A stretch of DNA of 40,145 bases from Mesorhizobium sp. (GTDB lineage: Bacteria > Pseudomonadota > Alphaproteobacteria > Rhizobiales > Rhizobiaceae), in NCBI GenBank assembly GCA_022833215.1, contig JAIPUZ010000012.1:1-40145 (forward strand). Direction: 5' to 3'. Every line of letters starts with the position of its first letter. Positions within the stretch are counted from its first letter, which is position 1. The translations under genes were made by a program, and so were the position numbers. The notes beneath the pieces are model-generated. The model saw nothing but the letters and a program-made list of their open reading frames with translations, was not told where the DNA came from and did no database searches. Of the stretch, positions 1 through 8,516 are shown piece after piece.

Positions 1-514
1 CGCACACCAGCGCCAGCGCCGCGTTCCACGACCACACCGCGACCGGGAAGTTGAAGGCCGAGATGACGCCGACCACGCCCAGCGGATGCCAGGTTTCCAT
101 CATGCGGTGGCCGGGGCGCTCGGTGGCGATGGTCAGGCCATACAATTGCCGCGACAGGCCGACGGCGAAGTCGCAGATGTCGATCATCTCCTGCACCTCG
201 CCCAGCCCCTCCGAGGGGATCTTGCCGACCTCGACCGACACCAGCCGCCCGAGCGCCTCCTTGTGGGCGCGCAACTCCTCGCCGAGCAGCCGCACCAGCT
301 CGCCGCGGCGCGGGGCCGGCACCAGACGCCACTTCAGGAACGCCGCATGGGCATCATCCACCGCACGCCCCGCTTCCGCCCCCGAAACCTCGCCAACCCG
401 CGCAAGCTCCTCACCCGTCACAGGACTGCGCACCACAAGCGTTCCACCCGAAACCGAACCCGGCAAAACACCAAGCCCAGAGAGAAGTTCGGCCGTCTCA
501 TTTGCTATGGACAT
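1..514 (-). CDS. Aldehyde dehydrogenase, aminoadipate-semialdehyde (ALDH7) type, N-terminal part
   Basis: This partial gene starts at ATG 514 (minus strand) and runs off the left edge, leaving about 171 N-terminal residues. The translation has the ALDH N-terminal fold and ends in the segment [16 protein letters not shown], which is typical of the ALDH7/piperideine-6-carboxylate dehydrogenase group. Family members oxidise alpha-aminoadipate semialdehyde (the open form of piperideine-6-carboxylate) to aminoadipate with NAD(P)+ in lysine breakdown. The catalytic cysteine and glutamate lie outside the window, so activity cannot be judged. It diverges from the acetylpolyamine amidohydrolase gene across about 190 bases. 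A neighbouring role in lysine or polyamine catabolism is inference. Other semialdehyde dehydrogenases are possible. Confidence 0.85.
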   Translation of the reverse strand, partial: MSIANETAELLSGLGVLPGSVSGGTLVVRSPVTGEELARVGEVSGAEAGRAVDDAHAAFLKWRLVPAPRRGELVRLLGEELRAHKEALGRLVSVEVGKIPSEGLGEVQEMIDICDFAVGLSRQLYGLTIATERPGHRMMETWHPLGVVGVISAFNFPVAVWSWNAALALVC

Positions 515-703
515 CAGATCACCTTTGGAAATCGAAACACGTTCGACGGCCGCAGCCGTCATACCCGGCCCTGAAGCAGGGATTTTGCCTATGACTAACG
601 GTTCCGGAACGCTTGCGCCACCCCGCTGGAAGACGCGAACCACAACTTGCCAGCCCTATCGGCCGCTGTTTAGGCTGCATCCCGAAACAAGGGGCAGAAC
701 TGC

Positions 704-1738
704 ATGAAAACCGTCTTTTCGCCGCTGCACGCCGGACACGCCGATACGTTCGAACTTGTTGCCGGCGAGCTGGTATCCGGTTTCGAGAAGCCATCGCGGG
801 CGGAGTTCATCAGGGCGCGGGTGGAAAGCGAGAAGCTCGGCGACATCCTGCCGCCGCAGGAGCACGACCTTTCGGCGGCCAGAAAGGTTCATGCCTCCGA
901 CTACATCGATTTCCTGCCGACGGTCTGGTCACAATGGCAAGCGGCCGGGCATACCGGTCCGGTGGCCCTGCCCTATGTGTGGCCCACACGCGGCCTGCGT
1001 GCAGACAGGAGGCCGCGCGCCATCGAAGCTCAGCTCGGCTACTACTCGTTCGATGCGGGAGCGCCCTTCGTGAAAGGAACCTGGGAGGCGGTCAGGTCCT
1101 CCTGCAATGTCGCATTGACCGCGGCCGGCCTGGTCCACACAGGCGAACGCGCCGCCTTCGCGCTTTGCCGCCCTCCGGGCCACCACGCCGGCTCCGCCTT
1201 CATGGGCGGCTACTGCTACATCAACAACGCGGCCGTCGCCGCGCAGTGGTTCCGCGACCACGGCGCGGCGCGCGTGAGCGTGCTCGACATCGACTATCAT
1301 CACGGCAACGGAACGCAGGAAATCTTCTATTCGCGCGCCGACGTGCAGGTGCTGAACCTGCACGCCGATCCAATGGCCGAATATCCCTTTTTCCTCGGCC
1401 ATGCCGACGAACATGGCAGCGGGGCCGGGCAAGGCTGCAACCACAACTATCCGATGCCCGCCGGAACGGCGTGGGATGAATGGAGCCTGGCGCTCGAGGA
1501 TGCCTGCGCCAAAATCGGCGCCTGCCGCCCGGACGTGGTCGTCGTCTCTCTCGGTGTCGATACATTCGAGAAGGACCCGATCAGCCGGTTCAGGCTGAAA
1601 AGCAGCGATTATCCCCTGATCGGCAACCGCATCCGCAAACTTGGCCTGCCTGTGCTTTTCGTCATGGAGGGCGGCTATGCGGTCGAGGAAATCGGCATCA
1701 ACGCCGTGGGTGTCCTGACTGGCTTCGAGGGTCGCTGA
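704..1738 (+). CDS. Histone-deacetylase-family acetylpolyamine amidohydrolase
   Basis: The 344-residue protein belongs to the HDAC/AcuC/AphA family of zinc hydrolases. Visible residues are the charge-relay pair His160-His161 in RPPGHHAG, the zinc ligands Asp197 and His199 in DIDYHHGNG and Asp286 in GVDTF, and Tyr325 in MEGGYA. From memory, the Mycoplana acetylpolyamine amidohydrolase has the same set two positions earlier and is about 341 residues long. The likely reaction is removal of the acetyl group from acetylputrescine, acetylcadaverine or acetylspermidine in the cytoplasm. AGGGG lies 8 bases before the ATG. It diverges from a semialdehyde dehydrogenase gene, consistent with amine catabolism. 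Another acetyl-amine substrate is possible. Confidence 0.88.
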   Translation: MKTVFSPLHAGHADTFELVAGELVSGFEKPSRAEFIRARVESEKLGDILPPQEHDLSAARKVHASDYIDFLPTVWSQWQAAGHTGPVALPYVWPTRGLRADRRPRAIEAQLGYYSFDAGAPFVKGTWEAVRSSCNVALTAAGLVHTGERAAFALCRPPGHHAGSAFMGGYCYINNAAVAAQWFRDHGAARVSVLDIDYHHGNGTQEIFYSRADVQVLNLHADPMAEYPFFLGHADEHGSGAGQGCNHNYPMPAGTAWDEWSLALEDACAKIGACRPDVVVVSLGVDTFEKDPISRFRLKSSDYPLIGNRIRKLGLPVLFVMEGGYAVEEIGINAVGVLTGFEGR

Positions 1739-2076
1739 ACAGAAACCGAGTCGCGCATGGACTCCGAATCCGATTTTTGTCAATTCCCGTTTGATGTCGG
1801 ATTCGACTGAGGGTAGATTAAGTCCGAATCAGTTGATCCTGCGGGGGCGGGGCGAAAACTTCCAAGTCTGAAGCTTCGACGAAACGATCGAGGCAAGACG
1901 CGATGGCTTCGCGTTCCCTAACGGAATCGTCCGGTCGGGCGTTGTCGGCGCCCCGTGCGTTTCCGGCATTTTGCGTTCCCAAAAACTTTGCGCGTTCCAG
2001 CGTGAATTCAATGCGTTTTCCCCTGCCATGGGTGTCATGCCTGCGGTGGACCATGAATTGTGGCCCCAAGACTCCG
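1739..2076. other. Intergenic region upstream of visN
   Basis: This is a 338-base stretch with no convincing gene. An open frame continues upstream of visN from an ATG at 1903, but its residues look like translated non-coding DNA. Three related 12-mers lie close together: ACTCCGAATCCGA at 1761-1773, its inverted relative TCGGATTCGACT at 1797-1808, and AGTCCGAATCAG at 1821-1832. The first two could also form a stem-loop that ends transcription of the amidohydrolase gene. I see no clear sigma-70 hexamers. Confidence 0.5.
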
Positions 2077-2787
2077 ATGAACAACTTCGCATCAGACACG
2101 AAAAACCGCAGACCGGAACACCCGCCCGCTTCACGGGGCGAGCTTACCGGCTTCCTCATGAACATGACCGCCAACACCGGCGCCGACAGCTACATGCTGG
2201 TCGCCATCGTGCACGGCGAAGCCCGCAATCAGGCCCGCATCGTCGCTTCCAACTGGCAGTTCGACGCCATAGAGCTGATCGGGCGCCAGCTCATCGCGAC
2301 GCTTGCCCAGGGGCCGTGGACCGCTTCGCCGGGCACGCTTCCCGCCGCCCTGACCGTCAGCAGCGCACCCGACACCGACGCGCTCATCAATGGCGAGGAA
2401 GCGCGGCTGCTTCACGTGCTCGGCCATGCAGAGGTCTATTCGCTGGCGCTCAATGTGGGCCGCCAGCGCCTGTTCATCCTTTTTTCTTCCGCACAGGCAG
2501 GAAGCATCGATCTTTCCACGCTGGCCCGTGCCCAGATCGAATGCTGCTATGCGCTGTCGCGCACGCCCCATCTCATCGCGGGCACCGCCACCCAAGACCC
2601 GCTTTCCGACCGCGAGCGCGAATGCCTGTTCTGGGTTTCGGAAGGCAAGACCACCGACGAGGTCGCCGTCATCCTCGGCGTGTCCTCCAATACGGTGAAC
2701 AGCTACATCACCCACGCCATTCAGAAATTCTCGGCCAGCAACAGGGCGATGGCCATCGCAACGGCAATCAGGAGCGGCATCATTTGA
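2077..2787 (+). CDS. visN: LuxR-type flagellar master regulator VisN
   Basis: The protein has 236 residues from ATG 2077. The N-terminal part of about 165 residues is a sensor-like domain without a recognisable ligand signature. The C-terminal part has the LuxR/GerE helix-turn-helix: LSDRERECLFWVSEGKT, then EVAVILGVSSNTVNSYI. In rhizobia VisN and VisR act together as top-level activators of motility through Rem/FtcR, and the pair sits beside flagellar genes as here. The start is uncertain: ATG 1903 (GAGG 9 bases upstream) and ATG 2053 are in frame, but the extra residues look non-coding and would exceed the usual length of about 245. The gene overlaps visR by 4 bases. Confidence 0.85.
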   Translation: MNNFASDTKNRRPEHPPASRGELTGFLMNMTANTGADSYMLVAIVHGEARNQARIVASNWQFDAIELIGRQLIATLAQGPWTASPGTLPAALTVSSAPDTDALINGEEARLLHVLGHAEVYSLALNVGRQRLFILFSSAQAGSIDLSTLARAQIECCYALSRTPHLIAGTATQDPLSDRERECLFWVSEGKTTDEVAVILGVSSNTVNSYITHAIQKFSASNRAMAIATAIRSGII

Positions 2788-3536
2788 CCCGGCCAGCCTT
2801 GAAGGATGTGGACACAGGCCAGCCGCGCGCCACCTTCGGACAGGTCTGGCTGCAGGGTGGAAGCCATGGGCTCACGCTGGCGGATGCCGTGCGCCGCTGC
2901 CGCTGGATGGCGCTTGATATCAACGCGGACGCTTTCGCGCTGCTTCTTGCACCCCCGGCACAGGAACGCGCGCGCCTCGTGCCCTGCCTCGATTCCGACC
3001 ATCCGGGCATAGGCTTCTCGAAAAAGATCGCCGCCGATACGGAACATGTGGTGCAGCACGTCCGCTCCTCCACCGAACCGCTGTGGTGGAGCAAGGCAGG
3101 CGAATGCGCTTCGGACACCGCTCCCGGCTCGCTGTCGTGGGTCACGCGGATCCCGCCGCTGGTCGAAGACAAGGCCGGCATCGCGTTCCCGGTTCATGCG
3201 GAACGCAACCAGTGCGGGCTGATGGTTTTCGCGGGCGACGGGATCGGTCTTTCCCAGGACATGCTCTACGATATCCATGGGCGCTGTTTTTCGCTGTTCG
3301 CCGCCGTATCGCGCATCCGCTCCGACAATCCGGGGCTGAAGCGGGCGATGACCCGTCGCGAACTCGAATGCCTGAAGCTCACCGCCAACGGCTATACGAG
3401 CGAGGAGATCGCGCGTCTGCTCAGGCTGTCGGTGCACACCACCAACCAGTACCTCACCCAGTCGGCGCAGAAGCTGAACGCGGTGAGCCGCACGCAAGCC
3501 GTGGCCAAGGCGCTTCGCCTCGGCCTCATAGAGTAG
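2784..3536 (+). CDS. visR: LuxR-type flagellar master regulator VisR
   Basis: The 250-residue protein has a sensor-like N-terminus and a C-terminal LuxR helix-turn-helix (MTRRELECLKLTANGYT, then EIARLLRLSVHTTNQYL). It is a paralogue of the preceding VisN; in rhizobia the two are thought to act as a heterodimer. I chose the TTG start at 2784: AGGAG at 2771-2775 lies 8 bases upstream, the start overlaps the visN stop (TTGA), and the length fits. GTG 2808 is the alternative but is badly spaced from its purine run. The 3' end overlaps the convergent 149-residue gene by 11 bases. Confidence 0.85.
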   Translation: MTRPALKDVDTGQPRATFGQVWLQGGSHGLTLADAVRRCRWMALDINADAFALLLAPPAQERARLVPCLDSDHPGIGFSKKIAADTEHVVQHVRSSTEPLWWSKAGECASDTAPGSLSWVTRIPPLVEDKAGIAFPVHAERNQCGLMVFAGDGIGLSQDMLYDIHGRCFSLFAAVSRIRSDNPGLKRAMTRRELECLKLTANGYTSEEIARLLRLSVHTTNQYLTQSAQKLNAVSRTQAVAKALRLGLIE

Positions 3537-3975
3537 AACGGCCGAGCCCCATCGTCTCGGCAGGCCGGATTCGCGACTGTTCGATCGCCTGACGCAGCAG
3601 CGCCGTGTTCATCTGCGGATCCTCGCGCGGCGTCTCGAAGGTGACGTAGTTCACCACCACGGAAGCCTGATGCTCTTCGAGCGTGAGCTGGAAGTAGACA
3701 GTCGCCCCGGCTGGCCTCAGTTCGAGGTCGAGCACGATGCGCGGACTGCCGCCCCAGTCGATATAGGCTTCGCCGCCATGGCCGAGCCTGAGGGTGCCGG
3801 GCATGAAATAGAGCTCGGCCGCCGAATCCACGAGGTCGGCAAGGCAGGCGAAATGCTCCAGCCGGATGAAGGCGATGTAGTCGGCCACATCGACCAGCCG
3901 CAATTCTCCCACCACCTGTTCGATGGCGCGCGCCACGATGCTCTCGCGTGTTTCTGCGTGCGGCTGCCTTATCAT
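3526..3975 (-). CDS. Conserved-looking hypothetical protein, last gene of the motA-flhB operon
   Basis: The 149-residue acidic protein has no membrane span or signal peptide. I do not recognise a named family. The start overlaps the flhB stop as ATGA, so translation is probably coupled, and coding bias matches its neighbours. The C-terminus ends in a basic stretch after FETPREDP and overlaps the visR stop codon region on the other strand. Position at the end of a switch/export operon suggests a flagellar accessory or regulatory role, but this is inference only. Segments such as AYIDWGGSPRIVLDLELRP look like amphipathic beta strands. Confidence 0.75.
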   Translation of the reverse strand: MIRQPHAETRESIVARAIEQVVGELRLVDVADYIAFIRLEHFACLADLVDSAAELYFMPGTLRLGHGGEAYIDWGGSPRIVLDLELRPAGATVYFQLTLEEHQASVVVNYVTFETPREDPQMNTALLRQAIEQSRIRPAETMGLGRSTL

Positions 3976-5054
3976 GTCACCTGCCGGCGTTTGACTTTGT
4001 TCGAGTAGACGATCCGCACCAGTTCGGCGACGGCCTGGTAGAACTGCTGCGGGATGACGCTATCCACCGAAACTTGCTTGTACATGGAGCGGGCAAGCGC
4101 AACGTCCTCGAATACGGGAACGCCGTTCGCTTCGGCCAGTTCACGGATCTTGAGCGCCACCAGATCCTGCCCCTTGGCGAGCACGAGCGGGGCGGCATCC
4201 TCCTCCCGCACATATTTCAGCGCAACGGCGTAGTGGGTCGGGTTGGCGATCACCAGCGTGGCGCGCGGAACGGCAGCCATCATGCGCCGGCGCGCCCTGT
4301 CGCGGGCCACGGACCGGATGCGCGACTTGACGATCGGATCGCCTTCGGACTGCTTGAGCTCGTCCTTGACCTCCTGCTTCGTCATGCGCAGGTCCTGCTT
4401 CCAGTGGAAGCGCTGCCAGATGAAGTCAGCCGCGGCGATGGCGCCCATCACGAAGACGATCACCACAAGGATATCGACGGTGAAGCCACGGATCACGCTT
4501 CCGAATTCCACCGGATTGGTGATCATTCCGGCCAGCAGGCGGCTGACGCTGTCCGAAAGCGCGATCATCAGCACCAGTATGGCGAAGCCCACCTTGGCGA
4601 CCGACTTCAGGAATTCCACGAAACCCTGCACGCCGAACATGCGCTTCCAGCCCTGCATGATGGAAATGCGTGACGACTGCGGCCGAATGCGTTCCGCAAC
4701 GAAACGAGGCATGTTCTGGGCGACCGAAGCCGTTATCCCGGCAGCCACCAGCAACACCAGCAGGGCGGCGACGGCGCGGCCGATCTCGACCATGACGCTG
4801 CGATAGAGCGCGATCATGTCAGTCTCGTTGGCCATCGGCCACACGTCGGGCTTTTCGAGGAACATGGACAGGAAGAGCCCCAGCTCCACCGCCGCGTCGC
4901 GCGCATAGAAGACGGTGTAGGCAAGGATGGCGACGAAAGAGGCGAAGATCGCGGTTTCCTTCGAATGGGGCAGCTTGCCCTTCTCGACGGTGTCGCGGAT
5001 CTTCTTCTCGGTCGCCTCTTCTGTTTTCGAATCCTTGTCGACGGCCTCGGACAT
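3972..5054 (-). CDS. flhB: Flagellar export gate protein FlhB
   Basis: The 360-residue inner-membrane protein has a short charged N-terminus, four hydrophobic segments between about residues 35 and 210, and a C-terminal cytoplasmic domain. The autocleavage motif NPTH is at residues 271-274 (VIANPTHYAVALK). FlhB belongs to the flagellar type III export gate and switches specificity from rod/hook to filament substrates after cleavage between Asn and Pro, together with FliK. It starts 11 bases after fliG and overlaps the next gene by 4 bases. Confidence 0.97.
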   Translation of the reverse strand: MSEAVDKDSKTEEATEKKIRDTVEKGKLPHSKETAIFASFVAILAYTVFYARDAAVELGLFLSMFLEKPDVWPMANETDMIALYRSVMVEIGRAVAALLVLLVAAGITASVAQNMPRFVAERIRPQSSRISIMQGWKRMFGVQGFVEFLKSVAKVGFAILVLMIALSDSVSRLLAGMITNPVEFGSVIRGFTVDILVVIVFVMGAIAAADFIWQRFHWKQDLRMTKQEVKDELKQSEGDPIVKSRIRSVARDRARRRMMAAVPRATLVIANPTHYAVALKYVREEDAAPLVLAKGQDLVALKIRELAEANGVPVFEDVALARSMYKQVSVDSVIPQQFYQAVAELVRIVYSNKVKRRQVT

Positions 5055-5065
5055 GGCTCAGCCAG

Positions 5066-6082
5066 CTATGCCGCTTCGGAGGCTGCCTGCGCTCCGGGCA
5101 GTTCGAAGGCGCCTTCGCGCGAAAGGCGCACCGTGGCCGAGGCGACCGTCTTGCGGGCCTGCATGATGTCTGCAAGCGCAATGCCCTCCGAACCCAAGGA
5201 AAGCTCGGACTCGATCATGCGCCGCGCCCGCGCGCCAATCGCGGACAGCACCGCCTCAGTCAGTTCTTCCGGCGCCCCGCGCAGTGCCAGCGTGACGACG
5301 TCCGTCGACAGGCCGTCGAAAACCAGCACACGCGCCTTCTGCGACAGCAGATGCATGTCATCGAAGGAGAATACCCGCGCTTTCACGCTGGCGAGATCGG
5401 GCGTTCCGACGGATTCCAGATCCTGGATGACCTCATCGAGCTGGGCCTTGTCCATCTCGTTGAGGACGCTCGCCAGACGCGCCTGGCCCGATGAGGTGTC
5501 CTTTGAGGAAGAACCGTCGAGCAGGCGGGCGCGTATCTGGTTTTCCACGATGCGCGCTGCCGCCTGCGGCGCACTGGCCATCGTCACCATGCGCTTCATG
5601 ACCTCCGCCCGCAGCGGCTTCTCCAGCGTCAGCAGCACCTGCGCGGCAAGCTGCGACGACAGCTTCGAAAGCACCAGCGCGCCGGTCTGCGGGTGTTCGC
5701 CGGCGAGGAAGGCGCCGATGCGCGCGGCATCGAGCTTCTCCACCTGCGGCCATACCGGCAGGGGACCGGCATCGGGCTTCTTCTGCCTGCCTTCCATGAT
5801 GGCGCTGACCTCTTCCGGCGACAGCGTCTCGTTGAGCAGCGTGTCCATCTTGTCGGCGGAATCGAGCAGGCCGGCGCCTTCGGTGAATTCAGCCTCGAAC
5901 TCGGCCACGATCTTTTCCAGATCGGCCTGCGGAATGGTTCGCAGCATGCGCGCCGCATCGATCAGCGACTTGAGTTCCTCCTGCTTGAAGAACTTGAGCA
6001 GACGACCCGCCGCCGGCTTGCCCATGGCCACAAGGATCGCGGCTGCCTTTTGCGGCCGGGTCAGCGTCAGCGATGTCGTCAT
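5066..6082 (-). CDS. fliG: Flagellar motor switch protein FliG
   Basis: The 338-residue C-ring protein joins the MS ring to FliM and receives torque from the stator. The middle-domain motif EHPQ is at residues 129-132. The C-terminal torque region (about 235-330) keeps the charged helix following TLALRGAPEELTEAV, with arginines near 285-288 and a glutamate near 291. Length and layout are normal. The gene lies 43 bases after fliN and 11 bases before flhB in the motA operon. Confidence 0.97.
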   Translation of the reverse strand: MTTSLTLTRPQKAAAILVAMGKPAAGRLLKFFKQEELKSLIDAARMLRTIPQADLEKIVAEFEAEFTEGAGLLDSADKMDTLLNETLSPEEVSAIMEGRQKKPDAGPLPVWPQVEKLDAARIGAFLAGEHPQTGALVLSKLSSQLAAQVLLTLEKPLRAEVMKRMVTMASAPQAAARIVENQIRARLLDGSSSKDTSSGQARLASVLNEMDKAQLDEVIQDLESVGTPDLASVKARVFSFDDMHLLSQKARVLVFDGLSTDVVTLALRGAPEELTEAVLSAIGARARRMIESELSLGSEGIALADIMQARKTVASATVRLSREGAFELPGAQAASEAA

Positions 6083-6125
6083 GCGGCTCTCCCCTGCTCC
6101 CGTTGCGCGCGCCCCCGGCCCGGCA

Positions 6126-6509
6126 TCAGGTGCTCTTTGCGGTGATGATCTCGGTCAGGCGAACCGCAAAGCGGGAGGAATCGTTTTCCAGCACGGTCAG
6201 CTCGCCGCGCGCGATGCGGCGACCGTTGACCATCACGTCGATCGGCTCGCCGATGCGCCGGTCGAGAGCCACGGTTGAGCCCTTCTGCAAGGTCATCAGC
6301 TCGGATACCGCCATTTCGGTGGTGCCGAGCACGATCTGCACATCGACCGGTATATCCATGATGACGCTGCTGCCGGACGAAGCGGTTTCGGGGGCCGCAT
6401 CTTGCGGGCGCTTTTCCTCCTGCTGGAGTACGCCGCGCAATTCTTCGATGGCCCGGTCGAGCTGCTCGTCCCGGTCTTCGCTAAGGGCTTCCGCATTGGA
6501 ATGGCTCAT
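6126..6509 (-). CDS. fliN: Flagellar motor switch protein FliN
   Basis: The 127-residue protein has an acidic N-terminal linker and a C-terminal SpoA domain ([20 protein letters not shown], then [16 protein letters not shown]). FliN forms the lower C-ring with FliM and docks FliH-FliI. I chose ATG 6509 because AGGAG lies 9 bases before it. The open frame extends to a TTG at 6542, but that would overlap fliM and lacks a ribosome site. Confidence 0.95.
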   Translation of the reverse strand: MSHSNAEALSEDRDEQLDRAIEELRGVLQQEEKRPQDAAPETASSGSSVIMDIPVDVQIVLGTTEMAVSELMTLQKGSTVALDRRIGEPIDVMVNGRRIARGELTVLENDSSRFAVRLTEIITAKST

Positions 6510-6538
6510 ACTGCTACTCTCCTGTTGCCCACGCCCGG

Positions 6539-7462
6539 TCAACCCGGCGCAAGCCCATCCATGAAATCCTGCGCTTCATCGTGCGGCTGACTGATCCGTA
6601 CCGTGTAGTGCTTGCCAAGCTTGCCAAGCTCGCACACGAACAATGTGCGGTCCCGCACGCCAAGCCGCGCATGGCTCTGGGCCATGTCGCCCAGTTCGAT
6701 CACGTCGCCGGCGCGCAGACCGGCAAGCTGGCCGAGCGACATCTTCGCCAGCGGCATGGTTGCCGTCAGCGAAATCGTCGAACGCTTCACCTCTTCCGAG
6801 AAATGCGTCTGCCAGCGGGACGTATCTTCCGCATCGGCATCCGCGCCGTTGCGCGCCAGGATCACCCGCTGGGGGATCGTGATCGCGACGGTGCCACGCT
6901 CGGTCGCGGTCGACAGCGCAAAGACGATGCGCACGGCGGGACCGTCGCGCAGCACATGGCGCTTCGCCTCCAGCCCTGCCATGGCCCGCTGCACGGGAAG
7001 CCTGAGATCGAGCGAACGCCTGCCGGAGCCGTTGAGCACGTCGGCGAATTCCTGGAACACCAGCGTCGCCACATCGATCTCGACTGGAGAGAAATCCCGC
7101 TCGATCGTGGAGACGGGCCCGTCCGGATCGCCGCCGAACAGCGTGCAGACCATGACGGAGACCGCAGCCGCATCCATGACCAGCGTCATGGCATCGGACG
7201 AGATCGTCGAGGCGACGATGGTCATGGCGAAGCTGTCGCCGGAAAGCGAGCGCGCTTCCGCCACACGGATGATCTCGACGCCCTGAAGGTCGATGCGCAC
7301 CGGGACGCCGATCTCTTCAGCCAGGCGCTTCATGAGCAAAGGCAGCGCACGCTCCGCCATGGAGCGTCCGGCACCGATCACCTGGCCGGCGTCGCCGCTG
7401 TCGCCCAGCAGTCGCTCCATGATCAGGGAACGGGTTCCCGCCGGGCTTGCCGGGCTGCTCAT
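6539..7462 (-). CDS. fliM: Flagellar motor switch protein FliM
   Basis: The 307-residue C-ring protein has a CheC-like middle domain and a C-terminal SpoA domain ([20 protein letters not shown] onward) that pairs with FliN. Start ATG 7462 has GGAGG 10 bases upstream. A longer frame to 7519 would overlap motA. The N-terminus ([20 protein letters not shown]) lacks the LSQxEIDALL-type CheY-P binding peptide found in enterobacterial FliM. Divergent N-termini are known in rhizobia, so the CheY contact may differ. Confidence 0.94.
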   Translation of the reverse strand: MSSPASPAGTRSLIMERLLGDSGDAGQVIGAGRSMAERALPLLMKRLAEEIGVPVRIDLQGVEIIRVAEARSLSGDSFAMTIVASTISSDAMTLVMDAAAVSVMVCTLFGGDPDGPVSTIERDFSPVEIDVATLVFQEFADVLNGSGRRSLDLRLPVQRAMAGLEAKRHVLRDGPAVRIVFALSTATERGTVAITIPQRVILARNGADADAEDTSRWQTHFSEEVKRSTISLTATMPLAKMSLGQLAGLRAGDVIELGDMAQSHARLGVRDRTLFVCELGKLGKHYTVRISQPHDEAQDFMDGLAPG

Positions 7463-7487
7463 GATGCGCACGCCTCCACAGCCATCG

Positions 7488-8363
7488 TCATGCAGCCTTC
7501 TTATCGGCGATGACCGCATTCATGGTGCTCTGCTCGACGGCATCGATGGACGGCCTGTCGTAGGCGGAGATGGTCTTGCGCCCGAACTCGATGGCCACCT
7601 GCGGCAGCGAACCGTTCATATAGGCCAGAAGCGTCTGCTTCACGATGACGTAGAGGCGGCTCTGCTTCTCGCGCACGGTCTTGATCTTGGAGGCCACGGG
7701 CCCCACGACGGCATAGGAAAGGAAGATCCCGAGGAAGGTGCCGACAAGCGCGGCCCCGATCAGCCCGCCGAGGATTTCCGGTGACTGGTCGAGCGCGCCC
7801 ATCGCCTTCACGACACCCAGGACGGCCGCGACGATGCCCAGCGCCGGAAGGCCGTCACCAACGGCGACCATGGAATGATACGCCTTCAGCTTGTCGGACC
7901 GGATGGTCTGGATTTCCTCGTCCATCAGCGCCTCGATCTCATGGGGACGGGCATTGCCGATGATGATGATGCGGCAGTAGTCGCAGATGAAATTGGTGAG
8001 GTCCTTGTTCCGCAGCACCGTGGGGAATGCCTGGAAGATCGCGGACTCTTCAGGGTTGTCGATATGCGCCTCGACCTCGCTGCGCGACCTGGAGCGCAAT
8101 TCGCGCATCAGGCTGTGCAGGACGCCCAGCGTCTCCAGATATTCGCGCTCCTTCGGCACGGCCTGCCTGATCGCCTCGACGACGGCGCGGCCGGTGTCCT
8201 TCACCGTCTTCATCGGATTGGCGACGAGAAAAGCGCCCAGCGCCGCACCGCCGATGATGACCAGTTCCCACGGCTGCATGAGCACATGCAGGTGACCGCC
8301 CATGGCCATGAAGCCGCCGAGAACGCAGCCGAGCGTGACCACAAATCCGATCAGAATGCCCAC
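7488..8363 (-). CDS. motA: Motor stator protein MotA
   Basis: The 291-residue proton-channel subunit has four membrane segments, two near the N-terminus (about 1-50) and two at about 165-225, flanking a cytoplasmic loop. The residues known in E. coli to matter occur at identical numbers: Arg90 and Glu98 in the loop, Pro173 in GDGLPALG and Pro222 in VVGPVAS. MotA pairs with MotB, encoded far away at 23372. It is the first gene of the minus-strand operon and is preceded 42 bases upstream by a copy of the CACACAAG-N7-CGCTATTCA element. Confidence 0.97.
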   Translation of the reverse strand: MGILIGFVVTLGCVLGGFMAMGGHLHVLMQPWELVIIGGAALGAFLVANPMKTVKDTGRAVVEAIRQAVPKEREYLETLGVLHSLMRELRSRSRSEVEAHIDNPEESAIFQAFPTVLRNKDLTNFICDYCRIIIIGNARPHEIEALMDEEIQTIRSDKLKAYHSMVAVGDGLPALGIVAAVLGVVKAMGALDQSPEILGGLIGAALVGTFLGIFLSYAVVGPVASKIKTVREKQSRLYVIVKQTLLAYMNGSLPQVAIEFGRKTISAYDRPSIDAVEQSTMNAVIADKKAA

Positions 8364-8394
8364 GTTCCGTCCTTCCGCATCTCGTATCAGACAA

Positions 8395-8420
8395 TGTGAA
8401 TAGCGCGCGTGCCTTGTGTG
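8395..8420 (-). promoter_or_regulatory. Flagellar bipartite promoter element upstream of motA
   Basis: Read on the minus strand it is CACACAAG-N7-CGCTATTCA, ending about 32 bases before the motA ATG. It matches the spacing (exactly 7 between halves) of the elements at 8464, 12493, 21046, 28595 and 35765. It shares a divergent intergenic region with the plus-strand copy for the DUF1217 operon. Confidence 0.55.
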
Positions 8421-8460
8421 AGGCTTGAATCCGGCGACCGGCGCGCGACGTCCGGTTCAG

Positions 8461-8489
8461 TTTCGCGCAAGCAAGCCGGCCTATTCTTT
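8461..8489 (+). promoter_or_regulatory. Flagellar bipartite promoter element upstream of the DUF1217-flgF-fliI operon
   Basis: The sequence is CGCGCAAG-N7-GCCTATTCT (core 8464-8487), 38 bases from the second half to the GTG start. It is one of the best copies of the element repeated before most operons in the window. It does not match sigma-54 (GG-N10-GC) or enterobacterial sigma-28 (TAAA-N15-GCCGATAA) spacing. Confidence 0.65.
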
Positions 8490-8516
8490 CCCTTCAGCTT
8501 CGGCCGGAGGCATCGC

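Noticed and set aside
1903-2076. N-terminal extension of visN from ATG 1903
   Set aside because: It has a fair ribosome site, but the added 58 residues look like translated intergenic DNA and exceed the usual VisN length. ATG 2077 was preferred, with 2053 as an option.
8461-8489. Bipartite element as a sigma-54 or sigma-28 promoter
   Set aside because: There is no GG-N10-GC pair, and the halves are only 7 bases apart, not about 15 as in TAAA-N15-GCCGATAA.
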